Below the pieces are notes generated by a model. The model did no database searches. It was not told the DNA's origin and saw nothing but the letters and a program-made list of their open reading frames with translations. From Pacificispira spongiicola (GTDB lineage: Bacteria; Pseudomonadota; Alphaproteobacteria; UBA8366; Aestuariispiraceae), in contig NZ_JABBNT010000004.1 in the NCBI RefSeq assembly GCF_012926505.1, positions 124,001-188,000 of the forward strand: DNA of 64,000 nt, in the 5' to 3' direction. Positions 46,955-56,531 of the stretch are shown piece after piece. The position numbers and the translations under genes were made by a program. Positions within the stretch are counted from its first letter, which is position 1. Each line of letters begins with the position of its first letter.

Positions 46955-47613
46955 CCCAAAGCAAAAACGTCGTTATCGTCGACTATCGCGTCGGCAATAC
47001 CCACAGCCTGGAACGGAGCTTGAAGCGGTGCGGCCTATCGCCGGTGATTACGTCCGATCCTGCCGTGATCGAGCAGGCGGACGGGGTGCTGATGCCCGGC
47101 GTCGGCGCCTTTGGGCCCGCCATGGAATCGCTGATGGAAACCGGGGCATCGGCGGCGATCCGGCGGTTTGTCGACTCTGGCCGCCCGGTTCTTGCGATAT
47201 GCCTCGGCATGCAATTGTTGGCCGATGAAGGCGAGGAAGGCGGACATCACCGCGGATTGAGCATTATTCCCGGCCGGGTCCGACGGTTGGCACCGCCCCA
47301 GGAACATTCGAAGATTCCGCAAATCGCCTGGAACGAAATCATGCCGGTCGCGGATGATTGGCGGGAAACCGTGTTGGACGGTTTGCAAGGACGTCAAATG
47401 TATTTCTTGCATTCCTACGTAGTCGACCCGGCCCGCCCGGAAGACCGGGTCGCCGAAACCGATTATATGGGCGATTGCTTTTGTGCGGCGTATCGCTCCG
47501 CCAATGTTCACGGCGTGCAGTTCCACCCGGAACTCAGCGCGGAAGCGGGGCAAGCGGTGTTCCGCAATTTCGTTCGGTTGATCGACGAAACCGCACAAAA
47601 GAACGATATCTGA
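46951..47613 (+). CDS. HisH-like glutamine amidotransferase for acetamidino modification
   Basis: The 220-residue class I glutaminase has the nucleophile Cys84 in AICLGMQLLADEG and the His/Glu pair in HGVQFHPELSAE. It makes ammonia from glutamine and passes it through HisF2. The ATG overlaps the hisF-like stop (ATGA at 46951-46954), as expected for a two-subunit complex. An upstream in-frame extension to 46873 is rejected because it lies inside the previous gene. Confidence 0.9.
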   Translation: MTQSKNVVIVDYRVGNTHSLERSLKRCGLSPVITSDPAVIEQADGVLMPGVGAFGPAMESLMETGASAAIRRFVDSGRPVLAICLGMQLLADEGEEGGHHRGLSIIPGRVRRLAPPQEHSKIPQIAWNEIMPVADDWRETVLDGLQGRQMYFLHSYVVDPARPEDRVAETDYMGDCFCAAYRSANVHGVQFHPELSAEAGQAVFRNFVRLIDETAQKNDI

Positions 47614-47625
47614 GGAGCCGAAGAA

Positions 47626-48813
47626 ATGGCATTGAACCTCGACAAACAAATGCCCGACCTGCCGAAGGAGGTCGTGTATTGCAAGAATTGTGTGACGTCG
47701 AACCAAAGACCGCGCATCCGCTTCAACGAACAGGGTGTGTGCTCCGCTTGCGAATACGCCTATGAGAAAGACCATGTCATAGACTGGGCGGCGCGCGAAC
47801 GTGAACTTCAGGAACTTTGCGACCGTCATCGCAGTAAGGACGGCTCCTACGATGTCGTCGTTCCGGGCAGCGGTGGGAAAGACAGCGCTTTCGTCGCCCA
47901 CCAGCTCAAAACGCGGTATGGGATGCACCCGCTGTGTGTGACCTGGGCCCCGTTCGAACATACCGATATCGGATGGTACAATCTTCAGGCCTTCGTGCGC
48001 ACCGGGTTCCCGAACATCATGGCCATGCCGGACGGTGCCGTGCACAGAAAGCTCTGCCGTTTGGCTTTCGAACTGATCGGCGATCCGTTTCTGCCGTTTA
48101 TCTTCGGCCAAAAGGCTTACGCCTATCACGTCGCCCTTCAGCATGACATCAAGCTGATGTTCTACGGCGAAAACGGTGAAGTCGAATATGGCGGTTCGGA
48201 AAAGTACAAATACGTACCCAAAGAGGGCCCCGACGACTGGGAGGCGCAGTATTTCAAAGGAACTTCCGTCGACGAATTGATGAAAGTCGGTATTGAGCGG
48301 GGTATCTTCTCGCCGGACGAAGTCTCCCCGAAGTCATTGTGGTGGTATAAGCCGCCGCATCCGGACTTGATTAAGGACGCCGGTTTGGAAATGCACTGGA
48401 TGTCCTATTATCAAAAATGGATTCCGCAGGAAAATTTCTACTACGCCTCTACGCATACCGGGTTCGTGCCGAACAATGTCGGGCGTTCGGAAGGAACGTA
48501 TACGCGGCATTCCAGCCTCGACGATAAGGTCGACGGGTTCCACTATTACCTGGCTTTCATCAAATTCGGACTTGGACGGACGACCCGCGACTGCATGACC
48601 GATATCTATCGCGGACATTTGACGCGCGACGAGGCCGTGTCCCTTGTGCACCGTTTCGACGGTGAGTTCCCGGCAGAGCATTACGAACACTTCAAAGAAT
48701 ATCTGGGCATCACGGACGAGCAGTTCTGGGAAGTGATCAATGCCTATCGCGCGATCTCCAACGTTTGGGAAGAGGTCGACGGCGAATGGAAGCTGAAGGT
48801 TCAGGTATCCTGA
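47626..48813 (+). CDS. N-acetyl sugar amidotransferase (WbpG/PtmG/PseA type)
   Basis: The 395-residue PP-loop enzyme has the motif GSGGKDS (81-87) that activates the substrate with ATP, and two CxxC pairs (Cys19/22, Cys39/42) that likely bind zinc. With the HisH2/HisF2 glutaminase it turns an N-acetyl group into an acetamidino group on an LPS or flagellar sugar. PtmG/PseA do this on legionaminic or pseudaminic acid in Campylobacter. It follows hisH2 by 12 bases with a GAGGAG site. Confidence 0.93.
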   Translation: MALNLDKQMPDLPKEVVYCKNCVTSNQRPRIRFNEQGVCSACEYAYEKDHVIDWAARERELQELCDRHRSKDGSYDVVVPGSGGKDSAFVAHQLKTRYGMHPLCVTWAPFEHTDIGWYNLQAFVRTGFPNIMAMPDGAVHRKLCRLAFELIGDPFLPFIFGQKAYAYHVALQHDIKLMFYGENGEVEYGGSEKYKYVPKEGPDDWEAQYFKGTSVDELMKVGIERGIFSPDEVSPKSLWWYKPPHPDLIKDAGLEMHWMSYYQKWIPQENFYYASTHTGFVPNNVGRSEGTYTRHSSLDDKVDGFHYYLAFIKFGLGRTTRDCMTDIYRGHLTRDEAVSLVHRFDGEFPAEHYEHFKEYLGITDEQFWEVINAYRAISNVWEEVDGEWKLKVQVS

Positions 48814-48815
48814 CC

Positions 48816-49565
48816 GTGACGACCAAAAACGGCAGTCTCGGCGTCATCGTGGCGCGCGGCGGCTCGAAGCGGGTACCGCGTAAGATTCTGCGTGAGGTCG
48901 CCGGCCATCCAGTCATCGCATGGATGGTTCGGGCGGCTTTGAACAGTCGCCTCGACCGCGTGATCGTGTCGACCGAGGATGCCGAGATCGCTGAGATTGC
49001 CCGCCGATACGGGGCGGAGGTTCCGTTTTTACGGCCGGTCGAATTGGCCGAGGATACGGTGCGGAACGACGCGGTTTTGCTGCATGCGCTGGGTAGGGCG
49101 GAGGAAGTCGGGGGGCGTTACGATACGGTGGTCCTGTTGCAATCCGCCGCGCCGTTTACCCAGCCGGAAGACATTGACCGATGTGTCGAGACCTTGGCGT
49201 CGTCGGACGCGAACTGCGTGTTTGCGGTCAGGCCGGTAAAGGAGCAGCCGACATGGATGTTTCGGCGCGGTCCGGACGGGGCGGCGGTTCGGTTCTTGGG
49301 CGGGGATTTGATCGGCAAGGAACAGCTTACCCAAGGGAACGAGGCGCTGTTCCTTCCGGCGGGTTCTGTTTGGGCCATTCGGACGGCCGCGCTACGGGCG
49401 CACCAAGCCGTCTATGCCGCGCCAGTTCAAATTGTAGAAGTGCCGTTCGAACATGCTGTCGATCTGGACGATGAGATAGATTTTGACGTCGCGACCGCCG
49501 TTGCGGCGCGGCACTCCATCGCGTTATGGCCGCTTCCCGGCGCGCGCGGTGACGATCAGGACTAA
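48816..49565 (+). CDS. Acylneuraminate cytidylyltransferase family protein (PseF-like)
   Basis: The 249-residue protein has the CMP-sugar synthetase P-loop-like motif IVARGGSKRVPRKIL, then ALNSRLDRVIVSTEDAEIAEIARRYGAEVPFLRP, a pattern closer to PseF-type pseudaminate cytidylyltransferases than to LegF. The normal Asn of KNI in the first motif is Ile here (RKIL). The GTG start at 48816 is chosen just after the previous stop; ATG at 48786 is an alternative with overlap. A second, LegF-type, CMP transferase lies at 62908. Confidence 0.85.
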   Translation: MTTKNGSLGVIVARGGSKRVPRKILREVAGHPVIAWMVRAALNSRLDRVIVSTEDAEIAEIARRYGAEVPFLRPVELAEDTVRNDAVLLHALGRAEEVGGRYDTVVLLQSAAPFTQPEDIDRCVETLASSDANCVFAVRPVKEQPTWMFRRGPDGAAVRFLGGDLIGKEQLTQGNEALFLPAGSVWAIRTAALRAHQAVYAAPVQIVEVPFEHAVDLDDEIDFDVATAVAARHSIALWPLPGARGDDQD

Positions 49566-49577
49566 TGGGAGAAGTGT

Positions 49578-50633
49578 GTGAAACGCGTCAATGATTGCGC
49601 CTTTTTGATCTGCGCGGCGGACAGCACGATCCGAGATGCAATTCGGCGGGTCGACGGATCGACGCCGCTGCTGTTCCAAATTGTCGTCGATACGGGCGGC
49701 AAAGTCGTTGGGTCCATTACCGATGGCGATATTCGCCGCGGCTTCGCCCGGGGTTTGCGACTGGAGGATTCCGTTCGGAAATGCATGCATACCCCGCCGG
49801 TGGTAGGACGTATCGGCGATACGGTTCGGAATGCGGAATTACTGCATGGTCGCCGGTTTCTACCCATATGCGACGCGCGTGGCGTGCTTGACCATGTCAT
49901 TGTGGAACATATCGGCCCACGCCGTGTCGAGCGGGCGCTTATCATGGCGGGCGGGTTTGGTACGCGTCTCGGCGAGCGCACAAAAACGACGCCGAAGCCG
50001 CTTCTGCCTGTCGGGGGAAAGCCCATCCTGGAACATATCCTCGCCCGCCTGGAGGAATATGGAATCCAGAAGGTGGAAATTTCCGTTCACTACTTGGCGG
50101 AGCAGATTCAGGATTTCGTCACGAAGCGGAACAACAATTGCGATATCGAACTGGTTCGCGAAACCGAACCGCTGGGCACGGCGGGCAGCCTTTCCCTGAT
50201 TGGTAAACCGACGATAGAACCGATCCTCGTGATGAATGCGGACGTCCTGACCGACGTTGATTTCGGCGCGATGGTGGAACATCACGCGCGTGTCGATTGT
50301 GACGGCACCATCGCGGCGCATCGCTTCGAATATCAGGTTCCTTACGGCGTCCTGCGGTTCGACGACTCCGATATTCTCCAAGGGATCGACGAAAAGCCGA
50401 CCTACTACCATCTGGTCTCTGCCGGAATCTATTATCTGGACCCGGTGATCGTGGGGATGGTTCCGAAAGGGCGGCGCATGGATGTCCCGGAACTACTGGA
50501 ACTGGCGACGGCGAGCGGCTGTCGTCTGTCGGTGTTTCCGGTCCACGAATATTGGTCGGATGTAGGCCAACCGAAGGACCTGGATGCCGCCGGCGATCGT
50601 CTTCGGCGTCAGGCGGAAGGGACCAAATCCTGA
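49578..50633 (+). CDS. CBS-domain sugar nucleotidyltransferase (PtmE-like)
   Basis: The 351-residue protein has two N-terminal CBS motifs (about 8-115, with GSITDGDIRRGFARG). A nucleotidyltransferase domain follows (ALIMAGGFGTRLGERTKTTPKPLLPVGGKPILEHI), ending with the metal site MNADVLTDVDF. This CBS-plus-NTP-transferase layout is that of Campylobacter PtmE, which makes GDP-glucosamine for legionaminic acid. It is therefore the likely first committed step here. Confidence 0.88.
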   Translation: MKRVNDCAFLICAADSTIRDAIRRVDGSTPLLFQIVVDTGGKVVGSITDGDIRRGFARGLRLEDSVRKCMHTPPVVGRIGDTVRNAELLHGRRFLPICDARGVLDHVIVEHIGPRRVERALIMAGGFGTRLGERTKTTPKPLLPVGGKPILEHILARLEEYGIQKVEISVHYLAEQIQDFVTKRNNNCDIELVRETEPLGTAGSLSLIGKPTIEPILVMNADVLTDVDFGAMVEHHARVDCDGTIAAHRFEYQVPYGVLRFDDSDILQGIDEKPTYYHLVSAGIYYLDPVIVGMVPKGRRMDVPELLELATASGCRLSVFPVHEYWSDVGQPKDLDAAGDRLRRQAEGTKS

Positions 50634-50803
50634 TCGCGGTCTATCGGGTGTCGCGCGGACGGATGTTTGCCGGATTATTGAACTAAGTCGGTTCCGTAGG
50701 TCTGACATGGACCAGTTTGCGGAGGACGGTCGCGCCCAAAATCAAAATAAAATACGAAGCCTGAAAAAACGTTCAGCAAAATCGTCGAAAGTTACGTTGA
50801 GAT

Positions 50804-52597
50804 ATGTCCCATAAGCTTTTCGTTCTGTTTAACCGGTCGGAAAGATGGCGCGTTGTCGTCTTGTCGCTGCTGACCCTTATGTTCGCCTGCCTCGAGTTGG
50901 CGGGGATCGGTGGCGTTGGGGTGGTGGTCGATCTTGCGATCAATCGGGACAAGATCGATACGATGCCTTATCTGGACACAGTTACCGGTTTGTTCGGTAT
51001 TGAGGATGCACAGACTAAATTCTTGTTCGTTCTCGTTTCCTTTTTAGCTTTCATTTTGCTGCGAAATTTCTTCGGGGCGATCATTCTTTGGTATCGATTG
51101 CGGTTTCTGCACCAAACGAAACGGGATTTGTCCGCCCGTCTGATCAAGGCCGCGATGTCTCAGCCTTACACGTATTTTATTTCCAACAATTCCGCGATGA
51201 TGTCGAAAACGATTCTCAGCGAAACCAATGAGTTTGTCAGCGGTTACGTGTTTTCGTGGATCATGCTGATCACGGATGCAATCCTGATCAGCGGAATCTT
51301 CGCCGTTCTGCTTTACGTCGACATTTGGGTAACCATGGTGGTGACCGCGATGTTTGGCGGCTTCGGTGCCTTGACGTTCCTTTTGTTCAAAAAGCGGTTC
51401 CGGGCAATGGGGGCCTTATCGCGTGCGGAACTCGAAAAAATGTACCGCATCACAAACGAAGCATTTTCCGGCATCAAGGAAATCAAGGTTCTCGGATGCG
51501 AAAACGTTTTCGTGAACATGTTCTATGGCGCGGCGTCCAAATACGCGCATCTCGTGATCCGATTCATGATTTTGAAGGACATCCCGCGGTTCTTTCTTGA
51601 ATCCCTTGCGATACTGGTGATCGGATTGGTCGCGTTGGCCTATACTACGGATTCTTTCAATTATCCTATTTCCGTCGGGGTCCTTGGGTCCTTCGTCTTT
51701 GCGACCTATCGCCTGCTGCCGATTGTCCACCGTCTCGTCTCGTCGCTTGGTGGGATCAACTTCAATCAGGCCGTTCTCGCGAGTATGATCGAGACGTTGG
51801 AATCCGTGAAATCGCTGCCGGACGTGGCCGACACGACGGATGTCAAAGCCATCGACTTCCAGCGGGAGGTGGCGTTACGCGACGTATCCGTGATCTATGA
51901 AGAGGCGCATGTTCCGGCCTTGAATTCGGTTTCCCTGACCATTGTAAAAGGTGAATGCCTGGGTATCGTCGGGGCGTCGGGTGCCGGCAAGAGCACCTTG
52001 ATCGATTGCCTGTTGGGGTTGCTTCCGATGCAGTCTGGGCGGCTGGAAGTCGACGGCAAGCCGGTCGACGATAAGGATATCCCGCGTTGGCAGCGTCATA
52101 TCGCCTACGTTCCGCAAAGCATCTATCTGATGGACAGCACGATCCGTCAGAATATCGCGCTCGGCGTACCGAAGCGGCAAATTGACGACGATCGTATCGC
52201 CGATGCGGTGCAAAATGCGCAGCTGGGCTCCTTCGTCGCATCTCTTCCGAACGGCTTGGAGACGATGGTAGGGGAAGGCGGGGTGCGTGTTTCCGGCGGT
52301 CAGAAACAGCGCATTGCCATTGCGCGCGCCTTATACCGCCAAGCCGCTATGCTGGTCTTGGACGAAGCGACATCGGCCTTGGACAATAAAACCGAAGCGG
52401 CGGTGCGCGATTCAATTGAGGAGTTGAAGGGGAAGATTACGCAAATCATCGTGGCGCATCGGCTGTCCACCATTCGTGCCTGCGACAGGATCATTGTGAT
52501 GGATGCCGGTAAAATCGTTGCCGAAGGCACATACGATGCTCTATCCGCCACATCGCCGGAATTTGCGGCAATGCTAAAGGCGGCCGGCGATGCTTGA
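50804..52597 (+). CDS. PglK-like ABC transporter/flippase
   Basis: The 597-residue fused half-transporter has about six membrane helices (about 18-320) and a C-terminal ATPase. The ATPase has Walker A GASGAGKST, signature VSGGQKQRIAIARALY, Walker B AMLVLDEATSALD and the H-loop AHRLS. It is in the PglK/MsbA-like group that flips lipid-linked oligosaccharides. It follows PtmE with a 170-base gap of AT-richer DNA. Its end overlaps the next gene by eight bases. Confidence 0.92.
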   Translation: MSHKLFVLFNRSERWRVVVLSLLTLMFACLELAGIGGVGVVVDLAINRDKIDTMPYLDTVTGLFGIEDAQTKFLFVLVSFLAFILLRNFFGAIILWYRLRFLHQTKRDLSARLIKAAMSQPYTYFISNNSAMMSKTILSETNEFVSGYVFSWIMLITDAILISGIFAVLLYVDIWVTMVVTAMFGGFGALTFLLFKKRFRAMGALSRAELEKMYRITNEAFSGIKEIKVLGCENVFVNMFYGAASKYAHLVIRFMILKDIPRFFLESLAILVIGLVALAYTTDSFNYPISVGVLGSFVFATYRLLPIVHRLVSSLGGINFNQAVLASMIETLESVKSLPDVADTTDVKAIDFQREVALRDVSVIYEEAHVPALNSVSLTIVKGECLGIVGASGAGKSTLIDCLLGLLPMQSGRLEVDGKPVDDKDIPRWQRHIAYVPQSIYLMDSTIRQNIALGVPKRQIDDDRIADAVQNAQLGSFVASLPNGLETMVGEGGVRVSGGQKQRIAIARALYRQAAMLVLDEATSALDNKTEAAVRDSIEELKGKITQIIVAHRLSTIRACDRIIVMDAGKIVAEGTYDALSATSPEFAAMLKAAGDA

Positions 52598-54386
52598 TCG
52601 CTCGATAACGTCCTGCGCTGTCGTTTTTGATCGCAGTGACGTCGATGCATTGCGGTCCTTGTCGGAACAATCCGCCGGTGCGTCCTTTTCGGTATTGCCG
52701 CTGACGCCGACTGCGGCGCTACAGGCGCGGGGCGACGGTTATGACATTCTGTCCGCGACCGACTATTTCGGCGATGCGGAGCAGCGCCTCGTCGTTCCGA
52801 AACTGGTGGAAATTCGGCAAAGCACTGAAGAAGCACTCCAGTCTCTGCCGCAAAGCGAACGCGAAATCGTTCGGGCCCAGTTCGACAGGATGATCTTCAG
52901 CCAATTGCGATTGCATGCCACATTGGCATCATTCGAAACATGCACCGTTCGCCATAACGGCACTTGGCACACTCTGCCTGCCGCAGAGGCCGCCGCACTT
53001 TTGGAACGGGAATTGATTGCACGACGATGCCCGAATTGGATCGGTTCGATACAGTCTTTCTCGCCACCGCCTTTTCCTGGTCTTTTCCGTATGGTTCAGC
53101 GGGCCCTAGCCCGTGTCGTCCGATGGCGAAGCCCCAAAGGGCGTGTGGTGCTGGGCGCATATAAGGATGTCATGGGCGCCGTCCAAGCGATCGAATCTGC
53201 AGGCGGTCGTGTCGTCGTCGTGGAGGGAAGCCACGGGTCATTGGGCGACTATTCCGATCTGTTCAAACAATTCTTGAAGGTTCTCCGTAAGCAGTCGCCT
53301 ATCGTCTTTCGTGTCTTCGGTCGGCAGACCGAAGAGGAAATGGACATGCATAAACGCGTGGCCACGGCGACTGGATATTCGGAAATGCAGGTGGCTGCCG
53401 ATGGTGCAGACGCCGCTTTCCGGAAAAGTCTGTCAGGGATATCCGGTGCCAAGAGGCAATTGGATACCCTGTTTGGTATTCTCGATCCCACTGCCTTTCT
53501 ATCCGCGGAAGTATCGCGTGGATCGGACTATCTGGCGGCGGAATGCATCGGTCGACGGGGGGGGCAACGGGTTGTGCTCGGTCGAAACGCACAGGGACCG
53601 ACATCCGACCCGATGGCTGTGGATTTCAAGCGGCAGTATCTGTTAAGCCGATATCCAGCCGGTATGACCGATGTTGCGTTGTTTTGGGATGCGCGCGGCG
53701 TCGAAGCAGGACGCCAGTTCCTGGATGACGGCGTCAGCATCGGGCGTGTCGCCACGGCATCTTCCCTGCCGGGCGATAGCAAAGGAAAGCCGGTGCGCGC
53801 CGACGGAAAGCGTGCGGTATTGGTCGCTGATTCCTTCGGCTCCTGGTGGACCCGTCACTGGTGGGCGCTGCAAACGTCGGACGAGTATGTCGACGGTCTG
53901 ACTGAACTCGTAAACGCGTTGAAATCCGTTCCCAACGTTCATCTGACTATCCGGGGCAAGGAAAAAAGCGAGTTGAGGGTCGCGGAACTGGCCGAACTTT
54001 TCGCCGATGAACCGCATGTTACCGTCGAAGGTCGCGAACGCCCGTTTAGTGAAACGCTGTTGGAGGCGGATCTATTGGTTAGCTTCTTTTCGACCACCAT
54101 TCAGGAAGCGCGGCAGGTCGGTTGTCCGGTTCTGGTCTATGGCGGTACGCAGCGTCATATGTATGCCGAGGAGGCGCAGCGCACTCTTGCAGAGTCGAAG
54201 GACGAGGCGGCCATTTTCGGGTATGATGGCTCGGTAAACCTGTCCGACCTGATCGAATCTGTCTTGAACGCAAAGAAGGCAGCATTTGACGATATTACAC
54301 AGCCTCGAATCCCCCAATTGTCGATTGCAGAGCTCGGTACGCGCCTAGCGCGAGGGGTGCCGGTAATCGATACGATCGGCACTTGA
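52590..54386 (+). CDS. Large protein of unknown function, possible glycosyltransferase
   Basis: The 598-residue protein has no signal peptide or membrane segment. The C-terminal region (ADLLVSFFSTTIQEARQVGCPVLVYGGT, about 497-524) resembles the donor-side helix of GT-B or capsule-type transferases. The N-terminal half is not recognisable. The start overlaps the flippase gene by eight bases, so they are coupled. The best guess is a glycosyltransferase for the nonulosonic glycan; confidence in the role is low. Confidence 0.75.
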   Translation: MLDRSITSCAVVFDRSDVDALRSLSEQSAGASFSVLPLTPTAALQARGDGYDILSATDYFGDAEQRLVVPKLVEIRQSTEEALQSLPQSEREIVRAQFDRMIFSQLRLHATLASFETCTVRHNGTWHTLPAAEAAALLERELIARRCPNWIGSIQSFSPPPFPGLFRMVQRALARVVRWRSPKGRVVLGAYKDVMGAVQAIESAGGRVVVVEGSHGSLGDYSDLFKQFLKVLRKQSPIVFRVFGRQTEEEMDMHKRVATATGYSEMQVAADGADAAFRKSLSGISGAKRQLDTLFGILDPTAFLSAEVSRGSDYLAAECIGRRGGQRVVLGRNAQGPTSDPMAVDFKRQYLLSRYPAGMTDVALFWDARGVEAGRQFLDDGVSIGRVATASSLPGDSKGKPVRADGKRAVLVADSFGSWWTRHWWALQTSDEYVDGLTELVNALKSVPNVHLTIRGKEKSELRVAELAELFADEPHVTVEGRERPFSETLLEADLLVSFFSTTIQEARQVGCPVLVYGGTQRHMYAEEAQRTLAESKDEAAIFGYDGSVNLSDLIESVLNAKKAAFDDITQPRIPQLSIAELGTRLARGVPVIDTIGT

Positions 54387-54426
54387 GCACAATATTCGCG
54401 ACCTCCATACAGCAGGAACAAACCTT

Positions 54427-55299
54427 ATGGCCAAGAATGCTGCAGCGAAGCCCGTACCGAAGGAAACGTCCTACGAATACGGCGCGAAATCCCAGGAAAA
54501 GATGCTGAAAAAGTATCTCAATCGGGCGAACAATCATTGGAGTGAGCGCATTCAATGCGCAAAGGATTTGTTGGAAAGCTATGCGCGGCCGCATTTGGGT
54601 GGACGCGAAAACGCTGACATTTTCGTCGTTGACGTCGGATGTAGCGTCGGGACATTCGCGCTGGAATTCTCTCGAGACGGGTTCAGGACCGTTGGTGTCG
54701 ATTTCGATAAAGCCGCCGTTGCGATCGCCGAGGACCTCGCAAAGCAGGACTCTCTCGGGGCGACGTTCCGTTGTATGGATCTGGCCGATTGGCAGGGTAA
54801 CGATCTTCCGGCCATCGATGTCGCCGTTTGCTTCGATATCTTCGAACATTTGCACGATGACGAGATCGGCGCGTTAATGCTGTCGCTGCGTCGCGCGATG
54901 GCGCCAAACGGACGGATGATCTTTTCGACAACCCCGACGCAGTACAGCTATCTGTGGTCCGGCGCGGGCATGCGCGTGAAGGTCACTCGTTTCCTAGCGT
55001 ACAGTATGCGGTGGCTGTCTCGCGGTGCATATGAAAAGTGGATCATGTTGCTGGATGCCTTGGTGAATATCGCGATGATCCTGAAATATGGAAAGACACG
55101 GACGCAGCTTCTCAAGCGCGATAAGCATTGTAATACGCTTACGCTAGAACGGGTCCGGGACATCCTGTTACGGGCGAATTGGCAGGTCGACGCCATTGAG
55201 ACATGCAACCTGCATCGGGAACGGTTCCACCATTTGAAAAAGCTCGAACGTCATCCGATCACCCACACCCATATCCTGGGAGCTGCGACCCCGAAATGA
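54427..55299 (+). CDS. Class I SAM-dependent methyltransferase
   Basis: The 290-residue enzyme has motif I VVDVGCSVGTFALEFSRDG, the acidic loop VGVDFDKAAVAIAEDLAK and motif VAVCFDIFEHLHDDEIGALML. It likely methylates a sugar of the glycan. Its stop overlaps the LegC gene start (ATGA). The exact target is unknown. Confidence 0.9.
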   Translation: MAKNAAAKPVPKETSYEYGAKSQEKMLKKYLNRANNHWSERIQCAKDLLESYARPHLGGRENADIFVVDVGCSVGTFALEFSRDGFRTVGVDFDKAAVAIAEDLAKQDSLGATFRCMDLADWQGNDLPAIDVAVCFDIFEHLHDDEIGALMLSLRRAMAPNGRMIFSTTPTQYSYLWSGAGMRVKVTRFLAYSMRWLSRGAYEKWIMLLDALVNIAMILKYGKTRTQLLKRDKHCNTLTLERVRDILLRANWQVDAIETCNLHRERFHHLKKLERHPITHTHILGAATPK

Positions 55300-56516
55300 A
55301 CGCAAAGAGTCACAGCGCATCCGGCGCCGTGAGCCACGGCATTTCGGTCGAAGCGGCGCAATGGGCGTCTGTTGTGAAACAGGCGGTTCGATCTGTGATC
55401 GGCGATCCGTCAGGAGCCCCGATCGCCTTGCACGAGCCGGAATTCGGCGAGGCGGAGCGTCGATATGTCGATGATTGTGTGACCAGCGGTTGGGTGTCGT
55501 CCGTCGGCTCCTATGTCGATCGGTTCGAGGCGATGCTGCGCGAGATGACCGGGGCGGCGGGCGCTGTGGCCGTCGTCAACGGGACCGCGGCATTGCATGT
55601 CTGTCTTCGCTTGGTCGGCGTGCAAGCGGGGGACGAGGTATTGGTGCCGTCCCTGACCTTCATCGCCACGGCGAATGCCGTTGCCTACCAAGGCGCGATT
55701 CCACATTTCGTCGATTCCGATCCCGAACGGTTGGCGGTCGACCCGGTCAAACTGTCTGCGCATCTGGCGCGGGTCGGGGTCCGGAAACCGGACGGCCTGT
55801 ACAACCGCGAAACGGGCCGTCGCGTCGCGGCATTGATGGTAATGCATGTCTTCGGTCTGCCCGCGGATATGGATGCGCTACAGGCGGTTGCGGACGATTT
55901 CGGAATTCCGTTGGTAGAAGATGCGGCGGAATCGCTGGGGTCGACGTATAAAGGCCGGGATTGTGGAACCTTCGGTCGAATTGCGGGATTGAGCTTCAAC
56001 GGCAATAAGATCGCGACGACCGGCGGCGGTGGCGCGATCCTGACCATGGACTCCGACCTCGCGGCGCGGGCAAAGCATCTGACGACGACGGCACGGGTGC
56101 CTGCGGGTTGGGACTTCGTCCATGACGAGATCGGCTACAATTACCGCATGCCCAATCTGAATGCCGCGCTCGGTTGTGCGCAAATGGAACGCGTTCCGGG
56201 CTTTGTCGAAGAAAAGAGGCGGCTTGCCGAGAACTATCGGCGGGCCTTCGCGGATACCGGCGTTCAGGTTTTGTGGGAACCTTCGGATGCGACAAGCAAT
56301 TATTGGCTCAACACGATATTCCTGCCGGATCGGGAAAGTCGCGATGCGGTGCTGACAGCGACGAACGATGCCGGTTTCATGACGCGCCCCTGTTGGACTC
56401 CGATGCATCGACTTCCCATGTTTGCGGATTGCCCGCGGGACGATTTGTCGGTGGTGGAGGATGCCGTGGCACGGATCGTCAATCTGCCGAGTTCTCCGAA
56501 GCTGGCCCGGATTTAA
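55296..56516 (+). CDS. LegC-family PLP-dependent aminotransferase
   Basis: The 406-residue DegT/DnrJ/EryC1-type enzyme has GWVSSVGSYVDRFE, AVVNGTAALHVCLRLVGVQAGDEV, PLVEDAAESLGSTYKG and the PLP-Lys motif LSFNGNKIATTGGGGAIL. It puts an amino group on a 4-keto nucleotide sugar, as LegC does in the legionaminic acid pathway. Its ATG overlaps the methyltransferase stop; a longer upstream reading is rejected. Confidence 0.9.
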   Translation: MNAKSHSASGAVSHGISVEAAQWASVVKQAVRSVIGDPSGAPIALHEPEFGEAERRYVDDCVTSGWVSSVGSYVDRFEAMLREMTGAAGAVAVVNGTAALHVCLRLVGVQAGDEVLVPSLTFIATANAVAYQGAIPHFVDSDPERLAVDPVKLSAHLARVGVRKPDGLYNRETGRRVAALMVMHVFGLPADMDALQAVADDFGIPLVEDAAESLGSTYKGRDCGTFGRIAGLSFNGNKIATTGGGGAILTMDSDLAARAKHLTTTARVPAGWDFVHDEIGYNYRMPNLNAALGCAQMERVPGFVEEKRRLAENYRRAFADTGVQVLWEPSDATSNYWLNTIFLPDRESRDAVLTATNDAGFMTRPCWTPMHRLPMFADCPRDDLSVVEDAVARIVNLPSSPKLARI

Positions 56517-56531
56517 CCGGGACGAAGGCGT

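Noticed and set aside
46022-47613. Histidine biosynthesis genes hisF-hisH
   Set aside because: No other his genes are nearby; the pair is coupled to a WbpG-type amidotransferase and lies inside a glycan cluster, the known setting of HisF2/HisH2.
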